From Flagellimonas allohymeniacidonis (GTDB taxonomy: Bacteria > Bacteroidota > Bacteroidia > Flavobacteriales > Flavobacteriaceae), in assembly GCF_004296335.1 (NCBI RefSeq), contig NZ_SGIU01000001.1, forward strand, positions 349,290-413,289: DNA of 64,000 nt. The letters run 5' to 3'. The notes beneath the pieces are model-generated. The model was not told the DNA's origin, did no database searches, and saw only the letters and a program-made list of their open reading frames with translations. A program made the position numbers and the translations under genes. Positions 18,592 through 27,402 of this stretch are shown piece after piece (within the stretch, counting starts at the first letter, position 1; each line of letters begins with the position of its first letter).

Positions 18592-19383
18592 TTAAGATGA
18601 AACCGTTCCCAACACGTACAATTGTTCAAGGTTGGGGGCGGCACTTCCACCTTCAGGTTCCAAGGTAATTCCAAAAGCCTCAGATGCATTGGAATTCACC
18701 AGGGTAAATACGCCGTTATCATTGCTTTCAAAATTTTCTAAAAGGCCGACACTGGTTGGCGTAAGCGGGTCTAGGGTAAGTGACCAAACCTGATATGCCA
18801 TTCCTTCAGGAGGTTCTGGTAAGCCCTGTGCATCAATAAAGAGTTGCCCTTCCTCTTTGTTCCAATACGCCTTGGCAAAAGATTCTGGGGATACGCTTTG
18901 CCCACCTAATTGGACAACCACTACATCTTTGTTCCTTAATTGGTCCAATAATTGGGTAGATTTCTCAAGCGATTCGTTGGCTTCTTTAATTTCTTGCTCC
19001 AGTTTCTCAATTTCCGTATTGGTAACTTCCATCCCCGAGTTTAATTGCTCATTTTGATTGTATAAATAAACAATCCCCAATGCACAGACCACTGCAGCGG
19101 CCCATCCTACGTAAGGTTTCCATGAGGAGGATTTTTTCTCCATGGGAATGACTTTGCCCTCTTGCCCCTCCAACTTTTGTCTTATGGCGTCAAAGGAGGG
19201 AACACTCTTGGGACTGGCCGATCGGGAGACAGCCAAAATGGTATTTTCTACCTCTAGTATTTCTTTTTTGATTTCAGGATACATACGAGCATAACGTGCC
19301 ACCTCCAAATTTTCCTTTTCGGTAAGCTGGCCCGCAACATACAGTTCTATAATACCTGATTCTATATATGCTTTGGTATCCAT
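18592..19383 (-). CDS. Anti-sigma factor, RskA type
   Basis: This 263-residue single-pass membrane protein has a cytoplasmic anti-sigma domain (about 1-75, YIESGIIELYVAGQLTEKEN), a membrane helix near residues 88-106 (YVGWAAAVVCALGIVYLY), a coiled coil (about 108-145) and an extracytoplasmic RskA C-terminal domain (about 150-263; WNKEEGQLFIDAQGLPEPPE, YQVWSLTLDPLTPTSVGLL). It should hold the adjacent ECF sigma factor inactive until a signal arrives. The start codon overlaps the sigma factor stop by one base (TGATG), giving translational coupling. Confidence 0.9.
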   Translation of the reverse strand: MDTKAYIESGIIELYVAGQLTEKENLEVARYARMYPEIKKEILEVENTILAVSRSASPKSVPSFDAIRQKLEGQEGKVIPMEKKSSSWKPYVGWAAAVVCALGIVYLYNQNEQLNSGMEVTNTEIEKLEQEIKEANESLEKSTQLLDQLRNKDVVVVQLGGQSVSPESFAKAYWNKEEGQLFIDAQGLPEPPEGMAYQVWSLTLDPLTPTSVGLLENFESNDNGVFTLVNSNASEAFGITLEPEGGSAAPNLEQLYVLGTVSS

Positions 19384-19919
19384 CAGTTATTTTTCATGTT
19401 TTCCCTCAGTTGGGAGATACAATTTCTATTTCTTGTTTTGACCGTACCCAACGGGATATCCAATGCTTCAGCTACTTCTTTTTGAGAATACCCCTTAAAA
19501 TACAAAAGGTCAATAATTTGTTTGCATTTCTGTTTCAATCCTACTACCCAATTTTTGAGCTGACTCGAATTCATTTCATCGTTTTCAGATTCGTTGGGCT
19601 GGTCCAGAATACCTACGAACAAATCTGCTGATAGGTTCAGTTTCTGTTCTTTGTGGGATTTTGAACGCAATTCGTCGATTGCTGCATTTCTGGCAATGTT
19701 TAAAAGCCACGTAAAAAAACGGCCTTTGGAACTGTTGTAGGAATCCGATTTTTGCCAAACCTTCATAAAAACATCCTGGCAAATCTCTTGGGACAGTTCA
19801 TCATCTTGAACTATCGAATTGATAACGCCGCAAATGTTGGTAGCATACATTTCGTACAACTTTTCAAAGGCTTTAGTGTCCTTGAGTTGAAACCGTTGTA
19901 TTAAATGCTCGAGGTCCAT
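19383..19919 (-). CDS. ECF-type RNA polymerase sigma factor
   Basis: This 178-residue sigma-70 family protein has region 2 (about 10-80; CQDVFMKVWQKSDSYNSSKG and FFTWLLNIARNAAIDELR) and region 4 (about 115-175; GYSQKEVAEALDIPLGTVKT). It lacks regions 1 and 3, so it is an ECF factor. It pairs with the overlapping RskA-type anti-sigma gene. The two genes converge on the DUF4331-TPR-TonB receptor operon, which they may control, although no transmembrane regulator domain on the receptor supports direct signalling. The 284-base gap upstream (19920-20203) contains no gene I can see. Confidence 0.93.
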   Translation of the reverse strand: MDLEHLIQRFQLKDTKAFEKLYEMYATNICGVINSIVQDDELSQEICQDVFMKVWQKSDSYNSSKGRFFTWLLNIARNAAIDELRSKSHKEQKLNLSADLFVGILDQPNESENDEMNSSQLKNWVVGLKQKCKQIIDLLYFKGYSQKEVAEALDIPLGTVKTRNRNCISQLRENMKNN

Positions 19920-20203
19920 TGCATGATTTGTTTAAAAGTATGTAATGGGGGAGTACTTTCCAAACTTGAGGTCATTGCAACAAGCGGATTTTAAAATTGA
20001 TCATAAACAAAAACTTATAATCATTGGATAGATTATTGGTGTAGTAGATGGAAGTTGGCTTGGTAGAACTATCTGGCTCAAAATCTTCAGATGGGAATCA
20101 TAAAAGGCCGTTTTAATGTTTTTAAGGTGAAGAAAGTCATTTTAATTTCCAACCTGTTGCGGTAAATTGGGAACAAAGGCATTCAGAATTTAACAAAGCA
20201 ATT

Positions 20204-20587
20204 ATGTGGAAATATGTTTTGGCCTGGCTGCCCATGGTAATTATCGCAATTGCCAATGGACTGCTGCGGGAAAGGTTCATCGCCAATCGAATAAAGGAAT
20301 TATATGCACATCAAGTCTCAACGCTGATATTAATCCTTTTTTTTGGAATTTACATATGGCTTGTCTTTCAAATGTGGAGACCTGAATCGCCCCAACAAGC
20401 TCTTAATATCGGATTGTTTTGGCTTGTGCTGACCGTAGTATTTGAATTTCTATTTGGACACTATATTGCAGGTCATACTTGGAGTAAACTACTTGAAGAT
20501 TACAACATCATGGCCGGACGCGTTTGGATTCTGGTGCTTATTTGGGTTACTATAGCGCCCTATGTGATTTATGAATTACAGAAATAG
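20204..20587 (+). CDS. Small four-helix membrane protein, unknown
   Basis: This 127-residue, strongly hydrophobic protein has about four membrane helices (near residues 4-20, 40-57, 66-85 and 105-122). It contains conserved-looking polar points inside or beside helices: Asn and Arg in IANGLLRERF, and GHYIAGHTW between helices 3 and 4. I do not recognise a named family. It is a single gene on the plus strand, facing a convergent MDR reductase gene 27 bases away. The codon use and start (ATG after an A-rich stretch) look like a real gene. Confidence 0.7.
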   Translation: MWKYVLAWLPMVIIAIANGLLRERFIANRIKELYAHQVSTLILILFFGIYIWLVFQMWRPESPQQALNIGLFWLVLTVVFEFLFGHYIAGHTWSKLLEDYNIMAGRVWILVLIWVTIAPYVIYELQK

Positions 20588-20613
20588 TTTATGCTGATTA
20601 CATTCTGGACAGC

Positions 20614-21654
20614 TTATTGCCTTAATGCATTTCTACTTCCTGCAACATCGTGTTGCTTTTGATTGGAACCGTTGTTTTGGGTTACTGATACTACAATTTT
20701 TCCGTGGTGAAGTCCATTCCCAAACCGTCGAATCGCTTGGGGTATTTTTTCAAAACTGTAAGGGCCATCTATAACACAACCAATCTTGTTTTCTTCGCAA
20801 AGTTTATTGATGTACTCCAAGTCCTTATTTGCCTTTAACATCACCATGTGCATCCGTTTCTGGCTAAACAACCTTAGTAATGGCTTCATATAAATCAGTT
20901 GCAACAAGTTGCCAGACCTACCTCCAATTGAAACATATTTACCCTTGGGTTTAAGAACCTTTAAAAATTTCGATAGGGATCGATTGGTCTTGCAATCAAG
21001 GATAAGATCATATTGCTCTCCTAACTTGGTAAAGTCATGTAGTTTATAGTCAATAACGTGGTCAAACCCTTGAGTTTCCATCGCTTTTAATTTTTCACCT
21101 GTATCGACCCCAGTAACATTTGCGTTGTAAAGTTTTGCTAGTTGAATTCCAAATGAACCAACACCGCCGCCGCCGCCATTGATTAGAATCTTTTGGCCTT
21201 CTTTGATCTGTCCCACGTCTCGAAGACCTTGTAAGGCGAGCATTGCTGCATGCGGAATAGTGGCTGCCTCTTCAAAACTCATACCATCTGGCTTTAGGAC
21301 AATCGCTTTTTCGTCTATACAAAGAAACTCGGCAAAGCTGCCAAAGCCAAATTCAGAGATGTCACCATAAACAGCATCACCGGCTTTAAATTTTGTTGCA
21401 TTTTTTCCGACCTTTTGCACAATTCCAGCAAGCTCCATTCCCGGTATCCTTAATTTTCTCTTGGGGCGGAATAGTCCAAAGAACAGACGATAAGCAAAGG
21501 GTTTTCCAGTAGCAATGCACCAATCGTAGTCATTGATTGTGGTTGCACAAACTTTAACCTGAACCTCGGTGTCTTTTGGTTCGGGCTGTTCAACGTCTAG
21601 AAGCCTAAGAACTTTTTCAGGCTCTCCGTAGTTCTTGATGTTATATGCTTTCAT
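20614..21654 (-). CDS. MDR-family NAD(P)-dependent alcohol dehydrogenase / quinone reductase
   Basis: This 346-residue medium-chain dehydrogenase/reductase has the GroES-like N domain (about 1-130, with PGMELAGIVQKVGKNATKFK and GDAVYGD) and a Rossmann domain with ILINGGGGGVGSFGIQLAK (about 148-168). Structural zinc Cys clusters are absent, so it belongs to the zinc-independent quinone-oxidoreductase-like branch rather than the true alcohol dehydrogenases. The ATG at 21654 starts MKAYNIKNYG, the family beginning; the Met at 21681 adds nine unlikely residues. Its substrate is unknown. The 167 bases upstream hold no other gene. Confidence 0.88.
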   Translation of the reverse strand: MKAYNIKNYGEPEKVLRLLDVEQPEPKDTEVQVKVCATTINDYDWCIATGKPFAYRLFFGLFRPKRKLRIPGMELAGIVQKVGKNATKFKAGDAVYGDISEFGFGSFAEFLCIDEKAIVLKPDGMSFEEAATIPHAAMLALQGLRDVGQIKEGQKILINGGGGGVGSFGIQLAKLYNANVTGVDTGEKLKAMETQGFDHVIDYKLHDFTKLGEQYDLILDCKTNRSLSKFLKVLKPKGKYVSIGGRSGNLLQLIYMKPLLRLFSQKRMHMVMLKANKDLEYINKLCEENKIGCVIDGPYSFEKIPQAIRRFGNGLHHGKIVVSVTQNNGSNQKQHDVAGSRNALRQ

Positions 21655-21821
21655 TTTTACTAAGATACCAAGCTGAATCAAATGAAGTTGCTTTAACTAT
21701 GCGCAGGGCCTTGTTTTGTAGTGCAAGAGATTACCGTGCATTTGCCAATCGTATATTTGAACTTTGACCCTAACTCGTTTTTTTAAAGTTCAAAAAATTT
21801 CATAGTTCAAACAACATTGGC

Positions 21822-22508
21822 CTACTGTACCGACTGCTGCAGCACCTTCCAAACATTGTCCCGAACAATTTGATGTCCTTCTGCAGAAGGATGTATGCCG
21901 TCTTCTAAATTGAGTTCTGGGATACCAGCTACGCCTTCCAGTAAAAAAGGAATCAAAGCGATTTCATTTTCTTTGGCCAATTCGGGAAATATTTTCCGGA
22001 ATTCAGTAGTGTATTCAGGCCCCATGTTAGGTGGAATTTGCATTCCGGCCAGTACAATCTGGGTATCAGCATTCTTTTTCCTGACCAAATCGATCATGGC
22101 TTGCAAATTGTTGCGGGTTTCTGTTAAAGGAATACCGCGGAGCCCATCATTGGCACCCAACTCCAATACAAACACATCGACCTTTTGGTTCAATACCCAA
22201 GCCAAACGATTACGTCCGCCTGAGGTGGTCTCCCCACTAAGACCTGAATTTATCACAGTGTACTGGAGACCCAACGAATCCAAACGGTTTTGAATAAGCG
22301 CTGGGAAAGCCTCTTCGAGTTCCAGACCATAACCTGCGGTAAGGCTATCCCCAAAAAACAAAATCACTTTTTCGGTAGTATCATCAGCGATGGTGGTATT
22401 CGAGTTGCTATCGGTATCTTGGGTGGCTGCAGCTTTCTTTGGGGCATCTCCACAAGAAATCACAAGGAATAGCAGAAAAAAATAACGAAACTTTAAGAGG
22501 TCTTGCAT
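21822..22508 (-). CDS. Arylesterase / TesA-like SGNH hydrolase lipoprotein
   Basis: This 228-residue protein has a lipoprotein signal (FFLLFLVISCGD) and a complete SGNH esterase core: block I FFGDSLTAGYGLE with the nucleophile Ser, block II Gly in NSGLSGETT, block III GANDGLRG, and block V DGIHPSAEGH with catalytic Asp and His. Family members such as E. coli TesA are thioesterases/arylesterases/lysophospholipases. It is divergent from a YbbA/YbbP-like ABC system, reproducing the tesA-ybbA-ybbP order of E. coli, which supports the assignment and suggests a shared envelope-lipid role. Confidence 0.9.
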   Translation of the reverse strand: MQDLLKFRYFFLLFLVISCGDAPKKAAATQDTDSNSNTTIADDTTEKVILFFGDSLTAGYGLELEEAFPALIQNRLDSLGLQYTVINSGLSGETTSGGRNRLAWVLNQKVDVFVLELGANDGLRGIPLTETRNNLQAMIDLVRKKNADTQIVLAGMQIPPNMGPEYTTEFRKIFPELAKENEIALIPFLLEGVAGIPELNLEDGIHPSAEGHQIVRDNVWKVLQQSVQ

Positions 22509-22580
22509 GGGTTACGGGCCTTAAAATCAAAATCAATTGCCTATTTTTCTTGTTTGAGAAAAACGGAAGCAAAAAGTGCT

Positions 22581-23270
22581 ATGTCAAAGATATTAAACGT
22601 AGAGCACCTGGGGAAGACCTATACGAGTGGCTCAAAACAATTAACGGTGTTGGACGATATCAATTTCAGCATTGAAGAAGGGGAAACCTTCGCCATTGTG
22701 GGGCCTTCAGGCAGTGGGAAGACCACCCTTTTGGGGCTCTGCGCTGGGCTGGATTATCCCGATACTGGAATGGTTGAACTGTGTGGCACAGACCTGGGCA
22801 GTTTGAACGAAGATGAGCGTGCTGGATTACGCAACGAAAAAGTGGGCTTTATCTTTCAGAATTTTCAATTGTTGCCCACTCTTACGGCCCTTGAAAATGT
22901 TGTTGTCCCATTGGAACTGCAGGGGGCAAAAAACCCAACCAAAGTAGGCCGCGAACTTTTGGGTAAGGTCGGTTTGGGTGACCGTATGCACCACTATCCC
23001 TCACAGCTTTCTGGCGGGGAGCAACAACGTGTGGCCCTCGCCCGGGCGTTTTCAAATAGTCCCTCTATTTTGTTTGCTGATGAACCTACGGGCAATCTCG
23101 ATCAAGATACGGGTGATCGAGTGGTGCAACTGTTGTTTGAGCTGAACCAAGAGGCAGGAACCACTTTGGTCATTGTCTCCCACGATTTGGAATTGGCCCA
23201 AAAATGTCAACGTCTGCTGCGATTGCGAGGTGGCAAAGTAGTCTCGAACGAAGTTTTGGTCGAGTCGTGA
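22581..23270 (+). CDS. ABC transporter ATP-binding protein, YbbA/LolD type
   Basis: This 229-residue ATPase has Walker [11 protein letters not shown]-loop [18 protein letters not shown], signature [14 protein letters not shown], Walker [13 protein letters not shown] and the switch His in VIVSHD. The MacB/LolD/FtsE-type sequence and the permease gene overlapping its end identify a YbbAP-like complex, which works on envelope substrates rather than nutrient import. The ATG at 22581 ([12 protein letters not shown]) is the family start; the open frame extends to 22503 but would overlap the divergent esterase gene. Confidence 0.93.
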   Translation: MSKILNVEHLGKTYTSGSKQLTVLDDINFSIEEGETFAIVGPSGSGKTTLLGLCAGLDYPDTGMVELCGTDLGSLNEDERAGLRNEKVGFIFQNFQLLPTLTALENVVVPLELQGAKNPTKVGRELLGKVGLGDRMHHYPSQLSGGEQQRVALARAFSNSPSILFADEPTGNLDQDTGDRVVQLLFELNQEAGTTLVIVSHDLELAQKCQRLLRLRGGKVVSNEVLVES

Positions 23271-25822
23271 GAAATTCCCCCAAAAAAATATCCCGAGCAG
23301 GATGGAAATGGCTGCTGAAAATGGCCTGGCGCGACAGTAAGGCCAGTGGCAGCCGCCTACTTTTATTTATGGCCTCCATCATCTTGGGGATAGCCGCGGT
23401 AGTGTCCATCCAATCTTTTAGTGAGAATTTGGAAGAAAACATTGCCATTCAATCCAAGATCCTAATGGGAGCGGATTTTGTCATCGATAGCAACAAGCCC
23501 CTTAATGAAAAGGTGCTAGCCATAATTGATTCTTTGGGTGGTGCTGATGGGCGTTCCGTTGGATTTGGATCCATGGCGATTTTTCCGAAAACCGGAGATA
23601 CCAAATTGGTCGGAGTACGGGGTATGGAAGGGGCTTATCCATTTTACGGTGAAATGGAAACAGAACCTGTTACAGCGGCGCAAACCTACCAAGAATCTGG
23701 AGGGGCTTTGGTCGATGCAACACTTATGTTGCAATATGGTCTGCAACAAGGGGATTCAGTCAAATTAGGTAATACCGTTTTTCCTATAGCTGGAAGTTTG
23801 ATTTCTGCCCCGGGAACCTCGGGTGTAGGTGCCTTGGTGGCACCCCCTGTGATCATTCCCTATGATGCCGTGGAGGGTACAGGTCTCATACAAGTGGGAA
23901 GCCGAATCGGATATGATTATTATTTCGTGGCCGAACCGGAGCAAGATTTAGTTGAGTTGGATGAAGTGGTCGACCCACAACTCGACGTTGAAAATGCGGA
24001 TTTGGATACCCATATCAGTACGGCGGAACAGCTAGGGAGAAGCTATGACAATTTCGGCAAGTTCCTCAATCTTATTGCGTTTATTGCTCTGCTACTGGGC
24101 TGCGTGGGTGTTGCCAGTTCGGTACACATCTATGTCAAAGAGAAATTACGATCTGTGGCCGTATTAAAATGTATTGGGGCTACACGAAGACAAACTTTTT
24201 TGATTTATCTATTGCAAATCGCCGGCATGGGTCTCCTGGGCGGAATTTTGGGGGTGCTGTGTGGATTGCTACTCCAACAGTCATTTCCTTTGCTGTTAGA
24301 AGGTTTTTTACCCTTCGAAGTGCAGATTTCCCTCGTACCGAACGCACTTTGGTCCGGATTGATATTGGGAGTATTGTTATCGGTATTGTTTGCATTAATG
24401 CCCTTACTGAACACATGGTTTGTTTCGCCTCTGCAGGTATTACGGGTAGAAGAGAACGGGTATCAAAAATCACGAAAAGCACAGTTGTGGGTCTTGTTGG
24501 GGATTGTACTGTTCATTTTTTCCTTTTCTTTCTGGTTATTGGGAAGCGCACGTTATGCACTCTATTTTGTTCTGGGTATTTTGGTGGTATTTGCTCTTCT
24601 CGGCGGTGTAGCGACACTATTTATGAGGGGCATCAAAAAATATTTTCCGACTTCTTGGGGGTTTACGGCCCGGCAGAGCCTCTTGAACCTGTATAGGCCC
24701 AACAATCAGACTACCGTCTTGGTCTTGGCCATTGGTGTGGGCACTTTTTTGATCAGTACGCTTTACTTCACTAAAGATATTTTACTGGCCCAAGTTTCAT
24801 TGGAAGCTTCTGAAGATACACCCAATCTCATACTTCTGGACGTGCAGAGTGATGAAAAACTGGCTGCTGCCAATAGTATCGAGGCATCAGGACTTCCAGT
24901 TTTGAATAACATTCCCATTATCACCATGCGAATGCATCAAATCAAAGAACGCCCAGTAAGAGAACTTATCCTTGATTCCACTGTAACCATGAATCGATGG
25001 GTTTTGTTTCATGAATTCCGGGTCACCTATCGCGATTCTTTGGTCCCCTCGGAACGTACTGTAGAGGGTACATGGCCCCTTGAACGGCAAGGTAATGGGA
25101 TTATTCCCATATCGATATCGGATAATGTGGCGGATGGCGCACAAGTCAAAATAGGAGATACCATTGTATTTAACGTGCAGGGCGTGTTAATGGAAACCAA
25201 AGTAGCCCATCTCCGAGAGGTGGATTGGGCCCGTATGCAGGTCAATTTTTCCATTCTATTCCCTTCTGGGGTTTTGGAAGAGGCTCCGCAGTTTCATGTA
25301 TTAACAACGAAAGCTCCGGATGCAATTAAATCGGCCGAATTGCAGCGTGACCTGGTACGAAAATTTCCTACCGTGTCCATTATCGATTTGCGACAGATTC
25401 TTACGGTCATCGAGGATATTTTGGGCAAAATTGCTTGGGTCATTAACTTTATGGCTTTCTTCAGCATTTTAACCGGGATTATTGTTCTTATTGGGTCGGT
25501 ACGGACAAGCAAGTACCAAAGAATCAAAGAAAATGTGCTTTTGCGGACTTTAGGAGCAAAAGGGAAACAAATTCTTCGAATTACCACTCTCGAATACCTC
25601 TACTTAGGCCTTTTAGGCGGGGGCATTGGAATTGTTCTGTCTTTGTTGGGAAGTTTACTGCTAGCACGTTTTGTCTTTGAGGTCAGTTTTGTGCCATCGA
25701 GCGTTCCTTTTTTAGTGGTATTGCCTGGTATTATGGTGCTGGTGCTTCTTATCGGATTGTTGAACAGCAAAAGTGTGTTGCAAAGCCCACCACTCGAAGT
25801 GCTCCGCAAGGAGGGAGTGTAG
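23267..25822 (+). CDS. ABC transporter permease, YbbP type (FtsX domains)
   Basis: This is an 851-residue permease with the FtsX duplication: first TM near residue 28 (LLLFMASIILGIAAVVSIQ), periplasmic domain, three TM helices with LRSVAVLKCIGATRRQ, a mid pair of helices (QLWVLLGIVLFIFSFSFWLL), a second periplasmic domain, and a last FtsX block (LLRTLGAKGKQILRITTLEY). It partners the YbbA-like ATPase. I chose the GTG at 23267, whose last two bases lie in the ATPase stop (GTGA), because the conserved part starts at WLLKMAWRD; an ATG at 23204 would add 21 residues encoded antiparallel to no known motif. E. coli YbbAP is proposed to extract hydrophobic molecules from membranes. Confidence 0.9.
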   Translation: MRNSPKKISRAGWKWLLKMAWRDSKASGSRLLLFMASIILGIAAVVSIQSFSENLEENIAIQSKILMGADFVIDSNKPLNEKVLAIIDSLGGADGRSVGFGSMAIFPKTGDTKLVGVRGMEGAYPFYGEMETEPVTAAQTYQESGGALVDATLMLQYGLQQGDSVKLGNTVFPIAGSLISAPGTSGVGALVAPPVIIPYDAVEGTGLIQVGSRIGYDYYFVAEPEQDLVELDEVVDPQLDVENADLDTHISTAEQLGRSYDNFGKFLNLIAFIALLLGCVGVASSVHIYVKEKLRSVAVLKCIGATRRQTFLIYLLQIAGMGLLGGILGVLCGLLLQQSFPLLLEGFLPFEVQISLVPNALWSGLILGVLLSVLFALMPLLNTWFVSPLQVLRVEENGYQKSRKAQLWVLLGIVLFIFSFSFWLLGSARYALYFVLGILVVFALLGGVATLFMRGIKKYFPTSWGFTARQSLLNLYRPNNQTTVLVLAIGVGTFLISTLYFTKDILLAQVSLEASEDTPNLILLDVQSDEKLAAANSIEASGLPVLNNIPIITMRMHQIKERPVRELILDSTVTMNRWVLFHEFRVTYRDSLVPSERTVEGTWPLERQGNGIIPISISDNVADGAQVKIGDTIVFNVQGVLMETKVAHLREVDWARMQVNFSILFPSGVLEEAPQFHVLTTKAPDAIKSAELQRDLVRKFPTVSIIDLRQILTVIEDILGKIAWVINFMAFFSILTGIIVLIGSVRTSKYQRIKENVLLRTLGAKGKQILRITTLEYLYLGLLGGGIGIVLSLLGSLLLARFVFEVSFVPSSVPFLVVLPGIMVLVLLIGLLNSKSVLQSPPLEVLRKEGV

Positions 25823-25875
25823 AATCAACCAGTATTCCCATTTAACTATTACTCCAAATTGATTTTATTTCCTTT

Positions 25876-26118
25876 TCAGGTGGGTTGGGAAACCACAAGG
25901 AATTCCAAATTCACATTACCCTTGTTTCGAATTTGATGAACGACTTCAGCATCGATGTGGATGTCATTCCCGTTGCCATGGATTTGCCTCATGTTACATT
26001 TCCAAAAGTATTGGTTACATATCAAAAAAGTCAGAGAGCAACCTATATCTACTTTTGGGACATCGACGGATTGTAGGTTGTAAAAACATTTCGGTCCAAA
26101 GAGAACTTCCCCTAAAAG
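25876..26118 (-). pseudogene. Decayed cupin gene remnant
   Basis: On the minus strand an 81-codon open stretch without a plausible start encodes a cupin-like start (YNLQSVDVPKVDIGCSLTFL) and a typical cupin end (IDAEVVHQIRNKGNVNLEF, then LVVSQPT and a TGA stop). The metal-binding HxH...E core that should lie between is missing, replaced by residues with no cupin character. I read it as an internally deleted relic. It lies in the 322-base gap between the YbbP-like gene and the collagen-like lipoproteins. Family identity rests on motif memory only. Confidence 0.42.
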
Positions 26119-26144
26119 CTAACCGTAACAATAATTCTGAAGGT

Positions 26145-26762
26145 ATGAAAACAAAACATTTCATTTTTATGATTATCCCATTGGCACTTTGCGCCTTATT
26201 GGCTGGGTGCTCAGGAGAGGATGGTGAAATCGGACCTCAAGGTCCACAGGGAGAACAAGGTGAGCAAGGTCCTGCAGGTGCTGATGGTGTTGATGGAATT
26301 GATGGAATTGATGGAATTGATGGAATTGATGCCAACTCAACTGTGATTTCATCCGGATGGTTTGAAATCAATACTTGGGATACTGATTTATCGGCTTTCA
26401 AATTTCAAAGGATTCCTGATTTGATATTGAGCGATTTTCAAATTGAAAACAATGTTTTTTTGGTATATCGTAGATATCAGATGACCCCAACCTTTACGGC
26501 TATAAACCTATTGCCTTTGTACGAACTTGATATCAATGGCGACATCGAGTTGGCTATCCAGAACAGAATCAGTGGGAATGGACTATTTCTTCAAATAGAA
26601 TCCTTTGGACGTTCGGTGGCAAACGAAGAGTACTTGGGTCCCAGCACCCAATTTCGGTACATGATCATCGAGCCCGCATCAACTTCAGACAAAAAGAACA
26701 GCATAGATTTTTCTAAAATGAGCTACCAAGAAGTGGTTGAATACTTAGGCATAAATCCATAA
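26145..26762 (+). CDS. Lipoprotein with collagen-like Gly-X-Y repeats (first of two)
   Basis: This 205-residue protein has a lipoprotein signal ending LLAGCSG (Cys at residue 22), then about 45 residues of collagen-like triplets (GPQGPQGEQGEQGPAGADG, then GVDGIDGIDGIDGIDAN), and a C-terminal globular domain of about 130 residues (STVISSGWFEINTWDTDLSA ... FRYMIIEPAS). Gly-X-Y repeats in bacteria form trimeric stalks, so the globular head is probably displayed as a trimer at the cell surface. The Ile-Asp triplets are encoded by a perfect 9-base tandem repeat. The following gene is a paralogue, 11 bases away. Confidence 0.85.
   Translation: MKTKHFIFMIIPLALCALLAGCSGEDGEIGPQGPQGEQGEQGPAGADGVDGIDGIDGIDGIDANSTVISSGWFEINTWDTDLSAFKFQRIPDLILSDFQIENNVFLVYRRYQMTPTFTAINLLPLYELDINGDIELAIQNRISGNGLFLQIESFGRSVANEEYLGPSTQFRYMIIEPASTSDKKNSIDFSKMSYQEVVEYLGINP
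26292..26327 (+). repeat. 9-base tandem repeat GATGGAATT x4
   Basis: Four perfect copies of GATGGAATT (26292-26327) are preceded by one diverged copy GATGGTGTT (26283-26291). Each unit encodes Asp-Gly-Ile, so gain or loss of units would change the length of the collagen-like stalk without shifting the frame. Confidence 0.9.
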
Positions 26763-26773
26763 AACAAAATGAT

Positions 26774-27382
26774 ATGAAAAGTTTCAATTATTTCGGGACA
26801 ATAGGTCTAATGTTGTGTATTATTTTCTTTCTGTCGTGCAGTGCCAAAGATGGCGAAGTAGGCCCCCAAGGTGAACAGGGACCAACTGGCCCTCAGGGTG
26901 AACTCGGACCTCAAGGAGTCCAAGGTCCACAAGGGGAGACTGGACAAGATGGTGAGGACGGCCAAGACGGTAATGCCAATGTGATTTTTTCAGCTTGGAT
27001 ACGAGCCGATTGGAATTCGTTGGACCTCCCAACAGTTAAGGAGATGCATGTTCCTATTGACGGGATTATTAATAATGATCTTAGGGACAAGACCTTGGTT
27101 TTTGTGTACTTCCGTCAATGGGGAGATGGCAGAATCCACGTAATGCCAAGTGAAGGCCGCTGGAGCAACACCTGGTATTCATTTACCTTCGGACTTATTT
27201 CAGTGAACGGAATAACCATTGCACTTGAAAGTACCGATGGTGTCACCCTAACAGAAAATCAGTATTCTGGGGACAGAAATAATAGATTCCGTTACGTCTT
27301 AATTCCGGAAAGCGCCCAATCCAGTAAACTGGATTACTCCAACTATGATGCGGTCAAAGCCTTTTATAGCTTCCCCGATTAA
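26774..27382 (+). CDS. Lipoprotein with collagen-like Gly-X-Y repeats (second)
   Basis: This 202-residue paralogue of the preceding gene has the signal MKSFNYFGTIGLMLCIIFFL with lipobox FLSC, collagen-like triplets (GEVGPQGEQGPTGPQGELG continuing through GETGQDGEDGQDG), then a head domain NANVIFSAWIRADWNSLDLP ... NRFRYVLIPESAQS. The head shares the start (I-S-x-W) and end (RFRYVLIPE against FRYMIIEPA) with its neighbour, so the two arose by duplication. The repeats are GPQG-rich and do not share the 9-base DNA repeat. Both proteins are probably surface-displayed trimers. Confidence 0.85.
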   Translation: MKSFNYFGTIGLMLCIIFFLSCSAKDGEVGPQGEQGPTGPQGELGPQGVQGPQGETGQDGEDGQDGNANVIFSAWIRADWNSLDLPTVKEMHVPIDGIINNDLRDKTLVFVYFRQWGDGRIHVMPSEGRWSNTWYSFTFGLISVNGITIALESTDGVTLTENQYSGDRNNRFRYVLIPESAQSSKLDYSNYDAVKAFYSFPD

Positions 27383-27402
27383 CATTTATAAAACCATACA
27401 TA

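Noticed and set aside
25885..26076. 63-codon plus-strand open frame starting at ATG 25885
   Set aside because: It is antisense to the cupin-like relic, has no recognisable motif or signal, and its composition is what that complement predicts.
26283..26327. Possible CRISPR-like or satellite array
   Set aside because: Units are 9 bases, contiguous without spacers, and in frame within a collagen-like gene.
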